Assembly: GCA_002347405.1 (NCBI GenBank)
Contig: DDXB01000041.1
Location: 18,859-82,858 of the forward strand
Direction of reading: 5' to 3'
From: Rhodocyclaceae bacterium UBA2271
GTDB taxonomy: Bacteria > Pseudomonadota > Gammaproteobacteria > Burkholderiales > Rhodocyclaceae
DNA length: 64,000 nucleotides
Shown: piece after piece, positions 8,256-18,200 of the stretch
Layout of the letters: every line of letters starts with the position of its first letter
Numbering within the stretch: position 1 is the first letter of the stretch
Notes under the pieces: model-generated
Told to the model about the DNA's origin: nothing
The model's database searches: none
What the model saw: only the letters and a program-made list of their open reading frames with translations
Made by a program: the position numbers and the translations under genes

Positions 8256-8813
8256 TCACCCCTCCGCGAGGATGGAACGGCAGGTTTGGGTCTTGCTTTC
8301 GAGGCAATTCATCAGCTCTCCACTTACCGAGCGGAGGCGCTGGTTGAGCAGCATCAGGAGTTCCATCAGCAGCTTGACGCCGACCCGCGGCTCTTCGGAT
8401 ACCACGCGAATCAGGGCGGTGCGGTCAAGCACGGCAAACAGCGTCGGCTCCAATGTCACGCAACTGGCAAACCGCGGTTCTCCGTCGATCAGCGACATCT
8501 CGCCCAGCGTCTTGCCCGGGCCGGCAACCCCCATGCGCTGCGGCAGGCCGCGCGGGTCGAGCTTGACGATCTCGACACCCCCTTCGATCAGCAGCAGCAT
8601 GAAATCGCCCGCCTCGCCCTCGCGAATGATTTCGGCGCCGGCGGCCGCCCGATAGCAGCGAAAATAATGTGTCAGCGTATCGATCTCCTCGCGTTCGAAA
8701 TCCTCGAACAGGCGAATGTGTTCGATGACTTCAAGGATGCGATCGACAAATCCGGTTGCATCGCCAAGCGCTGTGAAGGCGACAAAAGGGTCAGGGTGGG
8801 CAGGGACAGTCAT
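8256..8813 (-). CDS. Cyclic nucleotide-binding domain protein without HTH
   Basis: The 185-residue protein consists mainly of one cNMP-binding (CAP_ED) domain, recognisable from IIREGEAGDFMLLLIEGGVEI and GKTLGEMSLIDGEPRFASCV. The phosphate-binding cassette has GEMSLIDGEPRFAS where CRP has GELGLFEEGQERSA, so nucleotide binding is plausible. A helical C-terminus follows (VGVKLLMELLMLLNQRLRSV) with no helix-turn-helix, so it is not a DNA-binding Crp/Fnr regulator. It may act through protein contact. It follows the UbiA-like gene by 27 bp on the same strand, with a very AT-rich spacer (TATATATTTATA) that could hold its own promoter. Confidence 0.88.
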   Translation of the reverse strand: MTVPAHPDPFVAFTALGDATGFVDRILEVIEHIRLFEDFEREEIDTLTHYFRCYRAAAGAEIIREGEAGDFMLLLIEGGVEIVKLDPRGLPQRMGVAGPGKTLGEMSLIDGEPRFASCVTLEPTLFAVLDRTALIRVVSEEPRVGVKLLMELLMLLNQRLRSVSGELMNCLESKTQTCRSILAEG

Positions 8814-8840
8814 GGCTATGTATAAATATATAGCTGAACA

Positions 8841-9722
8841 TTATGCCAGCAGCCAGACCACCAGTGTGAGCCAAATGAAAAATATGGCCAGCAGATGCGG
8901 GTCGGTCAGGAGTTCCCGTGCCGGATCACCACCGCCGGCATGGTGCAGGCGATACAGGTAGCGCAGCAGTCCGTAGAGTACGCAGGGTACGGTAACAATC
9001 AGCCAGGGCGTGCCGTGCAGCGCAATAGTCTCGTCGCTGACCGTATAGAGGCTGTAAGCCATCATCGTCGCACCGGCTGACAGGGTGGTGAACTGATCGA
9101 GCATGGCCGGCGTGTATTGATCGAGCACCCGCCGATGCTGCCCGCTTTCCGCCACCAGAATGTTCATTTCGGCGCGACGTTTGGCAAAGCCAAGAAATAA
9201 CGTCAGCATCAGGCCACACAGCAGCAACCAGTGCGACGGCCAGATCCCCAATCCGAGCGTACCGGCCAGCAGACGCAGCATGAACCCGGTTGCGATGATG
9301 AAGACGTCCAGCACTACGACGTGCTTCAAGCCAAGGCTGTAGGCCACATTCAGCACGAAGTAGGCGACGAAAACCCAGGGGGCCTGCGAAGCTGGCAGGC
9401 CAAACGGGGCAAACAGTCCGAGCGCCAGCCCCAGGCCGAGCAACAGGCAAACACCGGCCAGCACAAGTGCGGCCGGCACGCTCACCGCGCCGCTGGCGAG
9501 CGGCCGGTGGCACTTTTCCGGATGGCGGCGATCCTGCTCGCGGTCCAGCAGGTCGTTCATCACGTACACGGCCGATGAAATCAGGCAGAAGGCGACAAAC
9601 GCCAGGAGCGCCTGCGTCACCAGAGCAGGGTCGTTCCAGGAATGACTAAACAGCAGGCCGGCAAAAACAAAACCGTTTTTCACCCACTGGTGTGGCCGGA
9701 GCAGTTGGATCAGCGGGTGCAT
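8841..9722 (-). CDS. UbiA-family prenyltransferase, decaprenyl-phosphate phosphoribosyltransferase-like
   Basis: This 293-residue integral membrane protein has about eight to nine helices. The first UbiA aspartate-rich motif is clear (NDLLDREQDRRHPEK), with RPLASG after it as in decaprenylphosphoryl-5-phosphoribose synthases. The N-terminus LLRPHQWVKNGFVFAGLLFS is also typical of that subgroup. In mycobacteria the enzyme makes the arabinose donor precursor. In proteobacteria such genes occur beside GT39-type transferases, as here, where it overlaps the preceding glycosyltransferase gene by 13 bp. A role in making a lipid-linked sugar for that transferase is likely. The exact prenyl and sugar substrates are unproven. 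Confidence 0.85.
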   Translation of the reverse strand: MHPLIQLLRPHQWVKNGFVFAGLLFSHSWNDPALVTQALLAFVAFCLISSAVYVMNDLLDREQDRRHPEKCHRPLASGAVSVPAALVLAGVCLLLGLGLALGLFAPFGLPASQAPWVFVAYFVLNVAYSLGLKHVVVLDVFIIATGFMLRLLAGTLGLGIWPSHWLLLCGLMLTLFLGFAKRRAEMNILVAESGQHRRVLDQYTPAMLDQFTTLSAGATMMAYSLYTVSDETIALHGTPWLIVTVPCVLYGLLRYLYRLHHAGGGDPARELLTDPHLLAIFFIWLTLVVWLLA

Positions 9723-11371
9723 GTCGCCCCTTGGAAATAGCGATCACAAAAATAGCAGCCCGTCTGCGGCAACCAGGGCGGCAGACCGTAATAGCGGCGG
9801 CGCACATCGGCAAGTACGCTGTCGCGGTAGGCGGCGTAATCGAAAGCGCGTCCGCGCACCACCCAGAAACGCGCGCCACGCTGCTCGAAGCTGTCGATCT
9901 CGACGTTTTGAAACCAGGCGGCGTATTCATCCTGGTCCGGCGCCGACTTGCGCAGCACGGTGATGTCGCGCCCATCCTGCGTACGCCAATCGGTGAGAAT
10001 GTCGTCATGGCGCGCGTGGCTGGAACCCATGCCCAGCACCGGCACATAGCGGCGCAGGTTGTAACCCAGCGTCACCGCATTCGAATAGCCATCCGAAGCC
10101 AGCAGGCTGTCGCCGGCCGCGGCCTGTAGCGCCCCCCACGCTCGCAAACCCGGCTCGCTGCCCCCCATGAAATCACCCGCAGCGGTGACAGGGGGGCGCA
10201 TGCCGCCTTGGGGCGGCCCGGCGGTGGCATGAGCAACGAGGGCGCGACTCTCGAAGGTGAGCACCAGGCCGGGATAAATCTTGAACGAGCGCCAGGTTTC
10301 CAGCGGCAACCGCGAAACGACAAGGGCGACGGCCAGATGCAGTGCGGCGAATCCCATGAAAAACCACGCCAGTTTCGGCACGGCGGGGCCGGACAGCCGC
10401 CGTACCGCCAGCAGCAGGGCAAACGGCACAAAGGCCAGCACCCAATGCAGGCCGACGGTTCTGAAAAGTGACAAGGCAGCAAACAGCAGCAGGGGGACGG
10501 CCACCAGCGTGGCCAGGCTGCGATCGACAGGTGAATAGTCGGCGTGACCGAAAGGGAGCCCCTTTTCGGGACTGGCGGGACGGCGCGATGCGCGGCGTCT
10601 AAATATCAGCCACAGCACCGGCGGCGTCAACACATAGGCCAGCGTTGCCGCGTAAATCAGGGAGTTTACGACGCCAATGCCAGAGTGCGCGCCATGCCGA
10701 TTGACAAAGTTGAACATGTAGTTCGACCAGCAATTGCCGGCGTTCCACCAGGCCATCAGCAGGAGGGCCGGCACGGTAATGGCATAGGTGATGGCCAGCC
10801 CGGCAAAGGCGCGCGCGTTGCGCCGGCGCAGCACATCGATCAGGTAGGCAAAGCCCAGCAACGCGGCAAAATATTTCGACAGCACCGCGCCCGCGAGAAA
10901 AATTCCCGCAAGCACATACCAACGCAGCGAGTTTTCACCATTTTCGCGGCTGGCGAAAAGCCAGGCCAGCCCGGATAGCACAGCACAGTAGACCAGTGCG
11001 GTATCGGTGGTGACAAACACATTCCAGACATTCACGGGCGCCAGCAACACCAGCAGCGCCGCCCAGTCGCGCCGCTCCGCCTGTTCCGGCCACAGCAGCG
11101 GCCAGGCCCAGCGCACCGCCAGCGCCAGGAGCACTGGCTGCACGACCTGCGGCAGACGCAACCACCATTCGGCATCGCCGACGGCCAGCAATCCCGCCAG
11201 CAACCAGCCGATCAGCGGCGGGTGATCGTAAAAACCCCAGTCGGGAATCCACCCCCACCAGATGAAATAGGCTTCATCGCCGGTGATCGGCATGGCTGCC
11301 GCCAGCCACAGACGAAAGACCAGCGTCAGGCCAACAGCCGCAAGGAACAGACGCTGGACCGAGAACAGCAT
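9710..11371 (-). CDS. GT39/ArnT-like membrane glycosyltransferase carrying two repeat insertions
   Basis: The 553-residue multi-spanning protein of the GT39/ArnT/PMT_2 type has the catalytic-loop feature MPITGDEAYFIWWGW and DHPPLIGWLLAG near the N-terminus, where the acidic pair binds the lipid-linked donor. Such enzymes transfer a sugar from a polyprenyl phosphate to lipid A, protein or another envelope acceptor. It lies between aroG (13 bp upstream) and the UbiA-like gene (13-bp overlap). Two stretches look foreign and coincide with repeats found elsewhere in the window. Residues about 263-279 (SRRPASPEKGLPFGHADY) match family A. Residues about 381-414 (AGPPQGGMRPP...GSEPGLRAWGALQ) match family D. 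Both leave the frame open and lie in loops between or after helices. Confidence 0.85.
   Translation of the reverse strand: MLFSVQRLFLAAVGLTLVFRLWLAAAMPITGDEAYFIWWGWIPDWGFYDHPPLIGWLLAGLLAVGDAEWWLRLPQVVQPVLLALAVRWAWPLLWPEQAERRDWAALLVLLAPVNVWNVFVTTDTALVYCAVLSGLAWLFASRENGENSLRWYVLAGIFLAGAVLSKYFAALLGFAYLIDVLRRRNARAFAGLAITYAITVPALLLMAWWNAGNCWSNYMFNFVNRHGAHSGIGVVNSLIYAATLAYVLTPPVLWLIFRRRASRRPASPEKGLPFGHADYSPVDRSLATLVAVPLLLFAALSLFRTVGLHWVLAFVPFALLLAVRRLSGPAVPKLAWFFMGFAALHLAVALVVSRLPLETWRSFKIYPGLVLTFESRALVAHATAGPPQGGMRPPVTAAGDFMGGSEPGLRAWGALQAAAGDSLLASDGYSNAVTLGYNLRRYVPVLGMGSSHARHDDILTDWRTQDGRDITVLRKSAPDQDEYAAWFQNVEIDSFEQRGARFWVVRGRAFDYAAYRDSVLADVRRRYYGLPPWLPQTGCYFCDRYFQGATCTR
10132..10231. repeat. 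Family D repeat inside the GT39 gene
   Basis: The plus strand reads CCCCCCACGCTCGCAAA, GGCTCGCTGCCCCC, GGGGGGCGCA, then CTTGGGGCGGCCCGGCG. It is the same block order as the tandem pair at 56070-56242, with a longer loop. It is about 100 bp and keeps the reading frame of the glycosyltransferase. Confidence 0.8.
10537..10584 (-). repeat. Family A repeat variant inside the GT39 gene
   Basis: The plus strand reads AGTCGGCGTGACC, then a GGGAGCCCCTTTTCGGGAC arm region, then TGGCGGGACGGC. It is the A core in reverse, split by an inner hairpin-like segment. The same variant occurs at 38304-38354. Confidence 0.75.
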
Positions 11372-11384
11372 GCGCCGAATAAAA

Positions 11385-12452
11385 CTAGCGGGCAGCCAGC
11401 GCCAGGCGGCGCTTCTTTACCGCTTCGGCCAGCTGATCGAGCACCGTCACGGTATCGTCCCAGCCCAGGCAGGCATCGGTGATCGAAACGCCATAGGCAA
11501 GCGGCTTGTCGGGGTGTGGGTCCTGGCGGCCTTCATTCAGATGCGATTCGATCATCACGCCGAAGATGCGGTCCTCGCCCGCCGCCAGTTGGGCGGCGAC
11601 ATCGGCCGACACGTCCATCTGCCGCTTGAAATTTTTGCTGCTGTTGCCGTGCGAAAAGTCGACCATCACGCGCGCGGCCAGGCCCGATTTGCCGAGTTCA
11701 ATGCAGGCCGCATCGATGCTGGCATGATCAAAGTTGGGTTGCTTGCCACCGCGCAGGATGATGTGGCAATCTTCGTTGCCGTTGGTCGACACAATCGCCG
11801 AGTGGCCGGCCTTGGTCACCGAGAGAAAATGGTGCGGCGCCTGCGCCGCGCGGATCGCATCGACGGCGATCTTGATGTTGCCGTCGGTGCCGTTCTTGAA
11901 ACCGACCGGGCAGGACAGACCGGAGGCCAGTTCGCGGTGCACCTGCGACTCGGTGGTACGGGCACCGATCGCCCCCCAGCTGATCAGGTCGGCGGTGTAT
12001 TGCGGCGTGATCGAGTCGAGGAATTCGGTGGCACAGGGCAAACCCATGCCGGTCAGTTCCCACAGCAAGCGGCGCGCCAGACGAATGCCGTCGTTGATCT
12101 TGAAACTGCCGTCCATGCGCGGATCGTTGATCAGGCCTTTCCAGCCGACCGTCGTGCGCGGCTTTTCGAAATAGACGCGCATCAGGATCAGCAGATCCTG
12201 TGCCAGCCGGTCATGCTCGGCCGTGAGGCGGCGGGCATATTCCATCGCCGAGTCGAAATCGTGTATCGAGCAGGGTCCCACCACTACCACCAGCCGGTCA
12301 TCGGCACCGTGGAGAATGCGGTGGATGCCATTGCGCGCCTCATAAGTCGTGGCAGCAGCCGTCTCGGTGACGGGGTATTCGCGCAAAACGTGTCCGGGCG
12401 GAGAAAGTTCCTTGATCTCGCGGATACGTACGTCATCGACAATGTGCTTCAT
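11385..12452 (-). CDS. aroG: 3-deoxy-7-phosphoheptulonate synthase (class I, AroG/F/H type)
   Basis: This enzyme condenses phosphoenolpyruvate with erythrose 4-phosphate, the first step of the shikimate pathway. The 355-residue length and motifs are those of the class I-alpha family: VVVVGPCSIHDFDSAMEYA for phosphate and metal binding, LMRVYFEKPRTTVGWKGLIN, GLPCATEFLD, WGAIGARTTESQVHRELASG, GFKNGTDG and VMVDFSHGNSSKNF. The N-terminal regulatory extension (VRIREIKELSPPGHVLREYP) is present, so feedback control by an aromatic amino acid is expected. Which of Phe, Tyr or Trp controls it cannot be told by eye. It is the first gene of a minus-strand run with the GT39 and UbiA-like genes. A repeat-filled 400-bp region precedes it. 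Confidence 0.95.
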   Translation of the reverse strand: MKHIVDDVRIREIKELSPPGHVLREYPVTETAAATTYEARNGIHRILHGADDRLVVVVGPCSIHDFDSAMEYARRLTAEHDRLAQDLLILMRVYFEKPRTTVGWKGLINDPRMDGSFKINDGIRLARRLLWELTGMGLPCATEFLDSITPQYTADLISWGAIGARTTESQVHRELASGLSCPVGFKNGTDGNIKIAVDAIRAAQAPHHFLSVTKAGHSAIVSTNGNEDCHIILRGGKQPNFDHASIDAACIELGKSGLAARVMVDFSHGNSSKNFKRQMDVSADVAAQLAAGEDRIFGVMIESHLNEGRQDPHPDKPLAYGVSITDACLGWDDTVTVLDQLAEAVKKRRLALAAR

Positions 12453-12854
12453 GGTGGCTGCCCGGAACGGAAAAAGGGAGAGATTTTACCGCAGCGCGAC
12501 AAACTCCCCACGCCGCCATAAAGGTCAAACCTCAGCAGCCTCGCCGCCGGGCCAATCCCTCTCTCCCGACCTCTCTCCCAGAGGGAGAGAGGAGGCAGAT
12601 AGCTTTCCTCTCCCGCTTGCGGGAGAGGGATTGAGGGAGAGGGCTCCCAAGGCGAGACGGCACGCGGCGCCAGCCGCAATCCGCGCCAAAGCATGAATGG
12701 GGGCGCCCCGTAACAAACGAGCGCAGCGACAACAAGCGACACAGTCGCGCCGTTGCGGCGCAGGCTAATGCCGGCAACGCCGGCGTTAAGCCGCGTAGCG
12801 GCAGCCGTAGGCAAAAAAACAGTCGTCTCCCCCCCAGGAGTTGGCGGGTCTACC
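12453..12854. repeat. Repeat-filled spacer: palindrome (12607-12628) and family C mosaic (12652-12845)
   Basis: There is no gene. CCTCTCCCGC-TT-GCGGGAGAGG forms a 10-bp hairpin of a REP-like type common in proteobacterial spacers. The family C mosaic follows; its 170-bp body is nearly the reverse complement of the copy at 51.37-51.55 kb. It ends in GGCAAAAAAACAG and a G/C hairpin half next to the 3' end of tldD. Confidence 0.8.
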
Positions 12855-14303
12855 CTACCCCGTTCCACCCACCGTCAGCCCATCGATCCGCACCGTCGGC
12901 TGACCGACGCCGACCGGCACGCTCTGGCCTTCCTTGCCGCAGGTGCCGACGCCGGGATCGAGGGCGAGATCATTGCCGATCATCGAGACGCGCGTCAGCA
13001 CGTCGGGGCCGTTGCCGATCAGCGTCGCCCCCTTGACCGGCTGAGTGATCTTGCCATTTTCGATCAGATAGGCCTCGGCGGCGGAGAAGACGAATTTGCC
13101 GCTGGTGATGTCGACCTGACCGCCACCGAAGTTGGCGGCATACAGGCCCTTCTTCACCGAGGCAATGATTTCCTGCGGATCCTTGTCGCCGGCCAGCATC
13201 GTCGTGTTGGTCATGCGCGGCAAGGGCATGCAGGCATAAGACTCGCGGCGGCCATTGCCGGTCGGCGCCACCTTCATCAGGCGGGCGTTCATGGCGTCCT
13301 GCATGTATTGGACAAGGATGCCGTCCTCGATCAGCACGGTGCGTTGTGTCGGATTGCCTTCGTCATCGACGGACAATGAGCCGCGCCGGTTGGGCAGGGT
13401 GCCATCGTCGACGACGGTCACACCCTTGGCGGCAACACGCTGGCCGAGGCGTCCGGAGAATGCGGAGCTGCCCTTGCGGTTGAAATCGCCTTCGAGACCA
13501 TGGCCGATGGCCTCGTGCAACAGAATGCCTGGCCAGCCGTTGCCGAGCACCACGGTCATCTCGCCGGCCGGCGCGGGACGCGCCGCCAGATTGATGGCGG
13601 CCTGGTGCACGGCCAGTCGCGCATACTCGGCGAGCACCGTGTCGTCGAAATAGCCATAGTCGAAGCGCCCGCCGCCGCCGGCAGAACCTTGTTCGCGCTT
13701 GCCGTTCTCTTCGAGGATGACGGTCACCGATACCCGTGACAGCGGCCTGACGTCGGCGGCCTGATGCCCGTCGGAACGCATGATCAGCACGGTTTCCCAA
13801 CTGCCGGCAATGTGCGCCATGACTTGCGTGACGCGTGGATCGGCGGCACGGGCGATCTGCTCGAGCCGTTCCAGCAACTTGACCTTTTCCGTGTCGGGAA
13901 GCGAACCGAGCGGATCGGTACCGACATACAGGGCAGGCACGCTGCGTCCCGTCAGCAGCGGAGCGCGGCCATCACCACCTTGTGCGGCGATCGCCCGCGT
14001 CGCCCGCGCCGCACCCAGCAGCGCCGGCAGGCTGATTTCATCGGAATAGGCAAAGGCGGTTTTCTCGCCGCTGACGGCGCGCACCCCTACGCCCTGCTCG
14101 ATATTGAAGCTGCCGGACTTGACGATCCCCTCCTCAAGGCTCCAGGTCTCCGAACGCGCATACTGGAAATAGAGGTCGGCGGCATCCAGCCGATGGCCGA
14201 ACATCTCGCCAAAAACACCCGACAATTGCGACGCGCCGAGCTCGTAAGGGGTCAGCAGATGCCGTTCTGCAGTAAGGAAATGCTTGTCTTGTTCGCTGCT
14301 CAT
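12855..14303 (-). CDS. tldD: Metalloprotease TldD
   Basis: The 482-residue product is chosen to start at ATG 14303 (MSSEQDKHFLTAERHLLTP). The reading frame is open 19 codons further, but those codons translate a family A repeat and are unlikely to be expressed. TldD pairs with TldE/PmbA in a cylindrical zinc protease that degrades unfolded peptides and matures microcin-type peptides. The zinc site HEAIGHGLEGD (HExxxH) is intact, with the usual GWPGILLHE approach and the later CGKEGQSVPVGVGQPTVRI tail. Length is normal. tldE is not in the window, which is common since the two genes are often apart. A nitrilase-family gene lies upstream on the same strand. Confidence 0.95.
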   Translation of the reverse strand: MSSEQDKHFLTAERHLLTPYELGASQLSGVFGEMFGHRLDAADLYFQYARSETWSLEEGIVKSGSFNIEQGVGVRAVSGEKTAFAYSDEISLPALLGAARATRAIAAQGGDGRAPLLTGRSVPALYVGTDPLGSLPDTEKVKLLERLEQIARAADPRVTQVMAHIAGSWETVLIMRSDGHQAADVRPLSRVSVTVILEENGKREQGSAGGGGRFDYGYFDDTVLAEYARLAVHQAAINLAARPAPAGEMTVVLGNGWPGILLHEAIGHGLEGDFNRKGSSAFSGRLGQRVAAKGVTVVDDGTLPNRRGSLSVDDEGNPTQRTVLIEDGILVQYMQDAMNARLMKVAPTGNGRRESYACMPLPRMTNTTMLAGDKDPQEIIASVKKGLYAANFGGGQVDITSGKFVFSAAEAYLIENGKITQPVKGATLIGNGPDVLTRVSMIGNDLALDPGVGTCGKEGQSVPVGVGQPTVRIDGLTVGGTG

Positions 14304-14334
14304 ATGGGGGTTCCGAATAGTTTTTCTGTGCGAC

Positions 14335-14379
14335 GCCGTACCCCATGCGGGGCATTCCATCCCGCCAGCGCCGACTTTT
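14335..14379 (+). repeat. Family A repeat, long form
   Basis: This is the best long-form copy: GCCGTACCCCATGCGGGG, CATTCCATCC, then CGCCAGCGCCGACTTTT. It contains a CCCC-ATGC-GGGG mini-hairpin. It is almost identical to the copy inside copA (61342-61386). Confidence 0.9.
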
Positions 14380-14414
14380 GCTGGCGGAATATCAAATCAC
14401 GACCTGAGTCGAGT

Positions 14415-15236
14415 TTACAGCCTGCGATGCCTGAGTGCCGGCAGGCTTTCCCTTGTTTCGGCAATCCTGACGGGATCAAGTTCCGCGACAATGACACCCT
14501 CGCCCTTGTCGATACGGGCCAGCACTTCGCCCCAGGGATCGATGATCATGCTGTTGCCATGCGTGAGGCGGCCGCCGGGGTGCCGTCCGCCTTGTGCCAC
14601 GGCCAGCATGTAGCACTGGTTCTCGATGGCGCGGGCGCGCAACAGCACTTCCCAGTGGGCGCGACCGGTGGTGTCGGTAAAGGCAGCCGGCAGCACGATC
14701 AAGTCCACTGCGCCCATCTGGCGAAACAGTTCGGGGAAGCGCAGGTCATAGCAGATGCTCAAGCCGACGTGCAGCTGTCCGGTGCTGTGAGGTACATCGA
14801 AGGCCACCGGCGTCGGCGCGCCGGCCTCGATGGTTGCCGCTTCGTCGTAGGATTCCTCGCCTTTACGAAAGCCGAACAGGTGAATCTTGTCGTAGCGCGC
14901 CACCTGGCGGCCGGCCGGATCGAACACGAGACTGCTGTTCCTGAATTTCAGCGGGTCGTCTGCCAGCAGGGGAATGGAACCGCCGACGATCCAGATGCCG
15001 TGCCGTTGCGCCAGTTCGGCCAGAAAGTCCTGGATCGGGCCGCCGCCCGCGGCTTCGCGCACCGCCAGCCGCGTCTCCCGGCTGGCTTCGATGATGGGGA
15101 AATATTCGGGCAGTGCCACCAACTGCGCCCCCTGCCCTGCCGCTTCGGCAATCAGGCGCGCGGCAGTGGCGAGATTGGGCGCCAGCTCGGGGCCGGAGAT
15201 CATCTGGAGCGCGGCAAGACGAAAATTATCCATCAT
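14415..15236 (-). CDS. Nitrilase-superfamily amidase (Nit1-like)
   Basis: The gene encodes about 273 residues from the ATG at 15236; its start overlaps the stop of yhdP (TGA at 15235-15233). The Glu-Lys-Cys catalytic triad of carbon-nitrogen hydrolases is present: E in LVALPEYFP, K in KIHLFGF and C in GLSICYDLRFPELFR. The latter is the signature of the Nit1/Nit2 branch, which removes the amide from deaminated glutathione or omega-amides. The gene order yhdP - nit - tldD on one strand is widespread in beta- and gammaproteobacteria and supports the assignment. The exact amide substrate is not determined by sequence. Start ambiguity is limited to two consecutive ATG codons. Confidence 0.92.
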   Translation of the reverse strand: MMDNFRLAALQMISGPELAPNLATAARLIAEAAGQGAQLVALPEYFPIIEASRETRLAVREAAGGGPIQDFLAELAQRHGIWIVGGSIPLLADDPLKFRNSSLVFDPAGRQVARYDKIHLFGFRKGEESYDEAATIEAGAPTPVAFDVPHSTGQLHVGLSICYDLRFPELFRQMGAVDLIVLPAAFTDTTGRAHWEVLLRARAIENQCYMLAVAQGGRHPGGRLTHGNSMIIDPWGEVLARIDKGEGVIVAELDPVRIAETRESLPALRHRRL

Positions 15237-18200
15237 GGCTGGCGGTTCTCTATAGGCAGGTTGCGATTGAGTTTTTCCACTTTCGGATCGCTCCATGGAC
15301 CGGTGACGGTGTATTCAAATGCGAAAACCTGATCAAGCGGATCGCTCAGTGCTTTCTGCGCCAGCCAGGCCACCGCGCCCGCCACCGGGTTCAACATCAT
15401 CGCGCCGACAGCGAGACTTTCACCGACAGCCGGTTGCACGCGCACCTTGAGGTTCTGCGTTTCGTCGAGCAGATCGACCTGCCCCGACAGCAGCACCCGC
15501 GCCGACGGGCCGCGAATGTTGAGCTCGTCGGTTTTCATCTGGCCGCGGCCGATGGTCGCTGCGCCGGTGATGCTGTCGAAGGCAAAGCCTTCGCTGAATA
15601 CATCGCGGAAGTCGAGCGTGATGCGCCGCGGCAACGATTGCAGGGACAGCACGCCCAACAGCCTTCCCACGCCGGGTTCGAGTTTCTTGAACTGCCCTTT
15701 TTCGGCATCCAGCTTGATATTCCCCGCCAGACTCGGCAGGTCGAAGGCAAAGGGCGCGCCGCGCCAGGTCACATCGCCCTCGATGATTGCTGCGCCCCGC
15801 CGCATGGTGTCGGGCTGACCCAGACGCACCAGCAGTTTCTCGGCATTGTTGGCGTCGAGCTTGAACTTCAGCGCGGTTTCCGGCGCCGTGATACTCGGCC
15901 GCCAACGTCCCTCGCCGGTGAGCTGGGCAGCATCATTTCTGACCTCGAACTTGGCCCGCCAGGCACCCTCACGGTTTTCGGCGGCCACTTTCACCTCGCC
16001 GAGGTTCATGTCACGCAACTTGAAATTGTCGATCAGCAGATCGATCGCTGGCAGCTCCTGCTTGCCGTCATCGGCCGTGACCGGCTGCGCCTGCTCGACC
16101 GCCGGCAGCGTCAGATGGGCGAGGCGCCCGGCAAGGCGCCCGGCGCCAGCCTCATCCCACTGCAACTGCCCTTTCGCCTCCCGGCCTTCGATGTTGAAGC
16201 GCCAGCGCTGGTCGGTACGCGTGCCGGTTAACTGAACCTCATTGAATTTGCGACCGGACACCCGCAATTCGGCACTTTTCAGTTCCAGTGCGGAAAGCAC
16301 CAGGCCCGGCGCGGTTGTCTTGCGGTTGCCGGTGACGGGACTGTCCTGCAGACGGCGCCAGGCATCGAGATCCAGGCGCGGTTGAGCAATGGCGAGGCTG
16401 ATACCGCGCTCGGGCAGGGCCTGTACCGCTGGCAAGGCCCGCAACTGCTGCACCGCCGGTTCGCCGAGCGCGATCCGGCCGCGCCAGGCTTCCTTGCCTC
16501 CCACCCTGTGCAGGCGCACGGATGCATTCTGCCCCAGGCTGGCCGTCCAGTCGTCGCGACCAGATTCGATGCTCCCCTCGACGCGCAGATTCGCGGCATC
16601 GCGGGCGGATTTGTTGAAGGGTTCCGGCAGGCTCGATGCCAGTCCGACAAGCGTTGATTCAATGCGGATGTCGGCGCCCGGCTTCTTCACCGTCACGTTG
16701 GCGCGCCAGGATGTCTCACCGGCAAGATGGTCCAGCGCCCGCGAAGCATATTCCTGTCCGTATTCCCTCCTGAGTGCCTGCGCCGACAAGGTGCCGGCAG
16801 CGTTGACCCGGACAATGCCCCCGGGCGCTGAAGTCAGGTCCACGGTCAGCGGCGATCCCAACAGGCGCGCGCGCAGATTCCTGGCCTGCAGGCGATCACC
16901 GGTGAAGGAAAGTTCTCCCTGTGCCGCGGTAAACAGTGGCAGTTCAGGCAATACACGCAACTGATTGTCGGCGAAGCGGTAACGCCCTTGCACCTGGCTG
17001 TCGGTCATATGCCGCAGGGGAAACACCAGCTTGAGATCGAGATCGCCCATGCCGGTCGCGGTCATCGCTTGCGTGAAGTGGTCGATGCGCTCGCCTACCG
17101 GGCTGGCCTCGATGAAATCGAGGAACTGCTGGGTCGCCCCGCTGGCCCGGCCGGCGACGGTAAGGATTTCCTCGTGCATTTCAAGATCGGGGATTTCGGC
17201 TGTGACATTCGACAGCCTGACGCCGGACAAGCTCGCCCGCTGGCCACTGATCAGCATGCGTACCCCTTCGAACAACAGTTCGCCGTCGATGCCGGTGATC
17301 CTCGGCCAGCCATTGGCGTAATCCAGTGTTGCTCCCTGAAAACTGCCCTTGACCTGAAAGATCCCATGCTTGTTGTCGCGGAAGGGAAAATGCTCCAATG
17401 GCCCCTTGAGCCGCAGCGTGGCGCCAGTGGCCTGGCCGCCGATGATAGCGGTACGCAACCATTCGCGGGTTCCCTTGCCCACCACCAGTGGCATGTACCG
17501 CCAGACGGCATTGCCGACCCCGCGCGTCAATTTGGCCGAAAGATCGATTTCCCCCGGCCCCTTGCCCGTATAACGATAACGCCCGCTCACTTCACCGCTG
17601 GCATCCGGATTGGCAAACACCAGGCGCGCAATCGACAGATCGACTTGGCCAGTGCGCGCCACCGGCATTTGCCAGCCGACGTCCGCAGTAAGGTTCGCCA
17701 ATGTCAGCATCGGTTCTGCAAACACCGCGGGGAGCTCGATCCGCGCATCCTCGCTCTCGATATGTATCTGGCCGGCGCGCTCGTCGCCTTCCAGGCGTCC
17801 CGAGACGCCGGAGAAACCAGGCAGCTCCTTATGCGCCGCAAGTCCCAGGCCGGCGAAGCGCCCCTTCACCTGCCAGCGCAACGGCAACTCCAGCGGACCG
17901 CGCCAAGCCAACTCCAGCCCGGACACCCGGCCGCGTGGGGCAAAGGTTTGCAAGCGCTCACGCACTTCATCGGGCATTGGCAGGTGGCGTGCCAACGCCG
18001 CCAGCGCGGCAAGGTCAAGACCATTGGCGCGGAATTCGCCGCCGGTTTCGCCGCCCCGGTGCCGAACCACATTATTGACTCGCAGGCTGGCATCGGTGGA
18101 CGATATGTCAATGCCATCCGCCGTGGACAGCGACAGCTGCTTGACCTCCCCGGCGAACCCCTCGGTGGTACGCCGGCCGGACAGTCGGCCTTCAAGGTGT

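Noticed and set aside
14304..14360. Upstream start for tldD giving 19 more residues.
   Set aside because: Those codons are the translation of a family A repeat; the ATG at 14303 fits the family's N-terminus.
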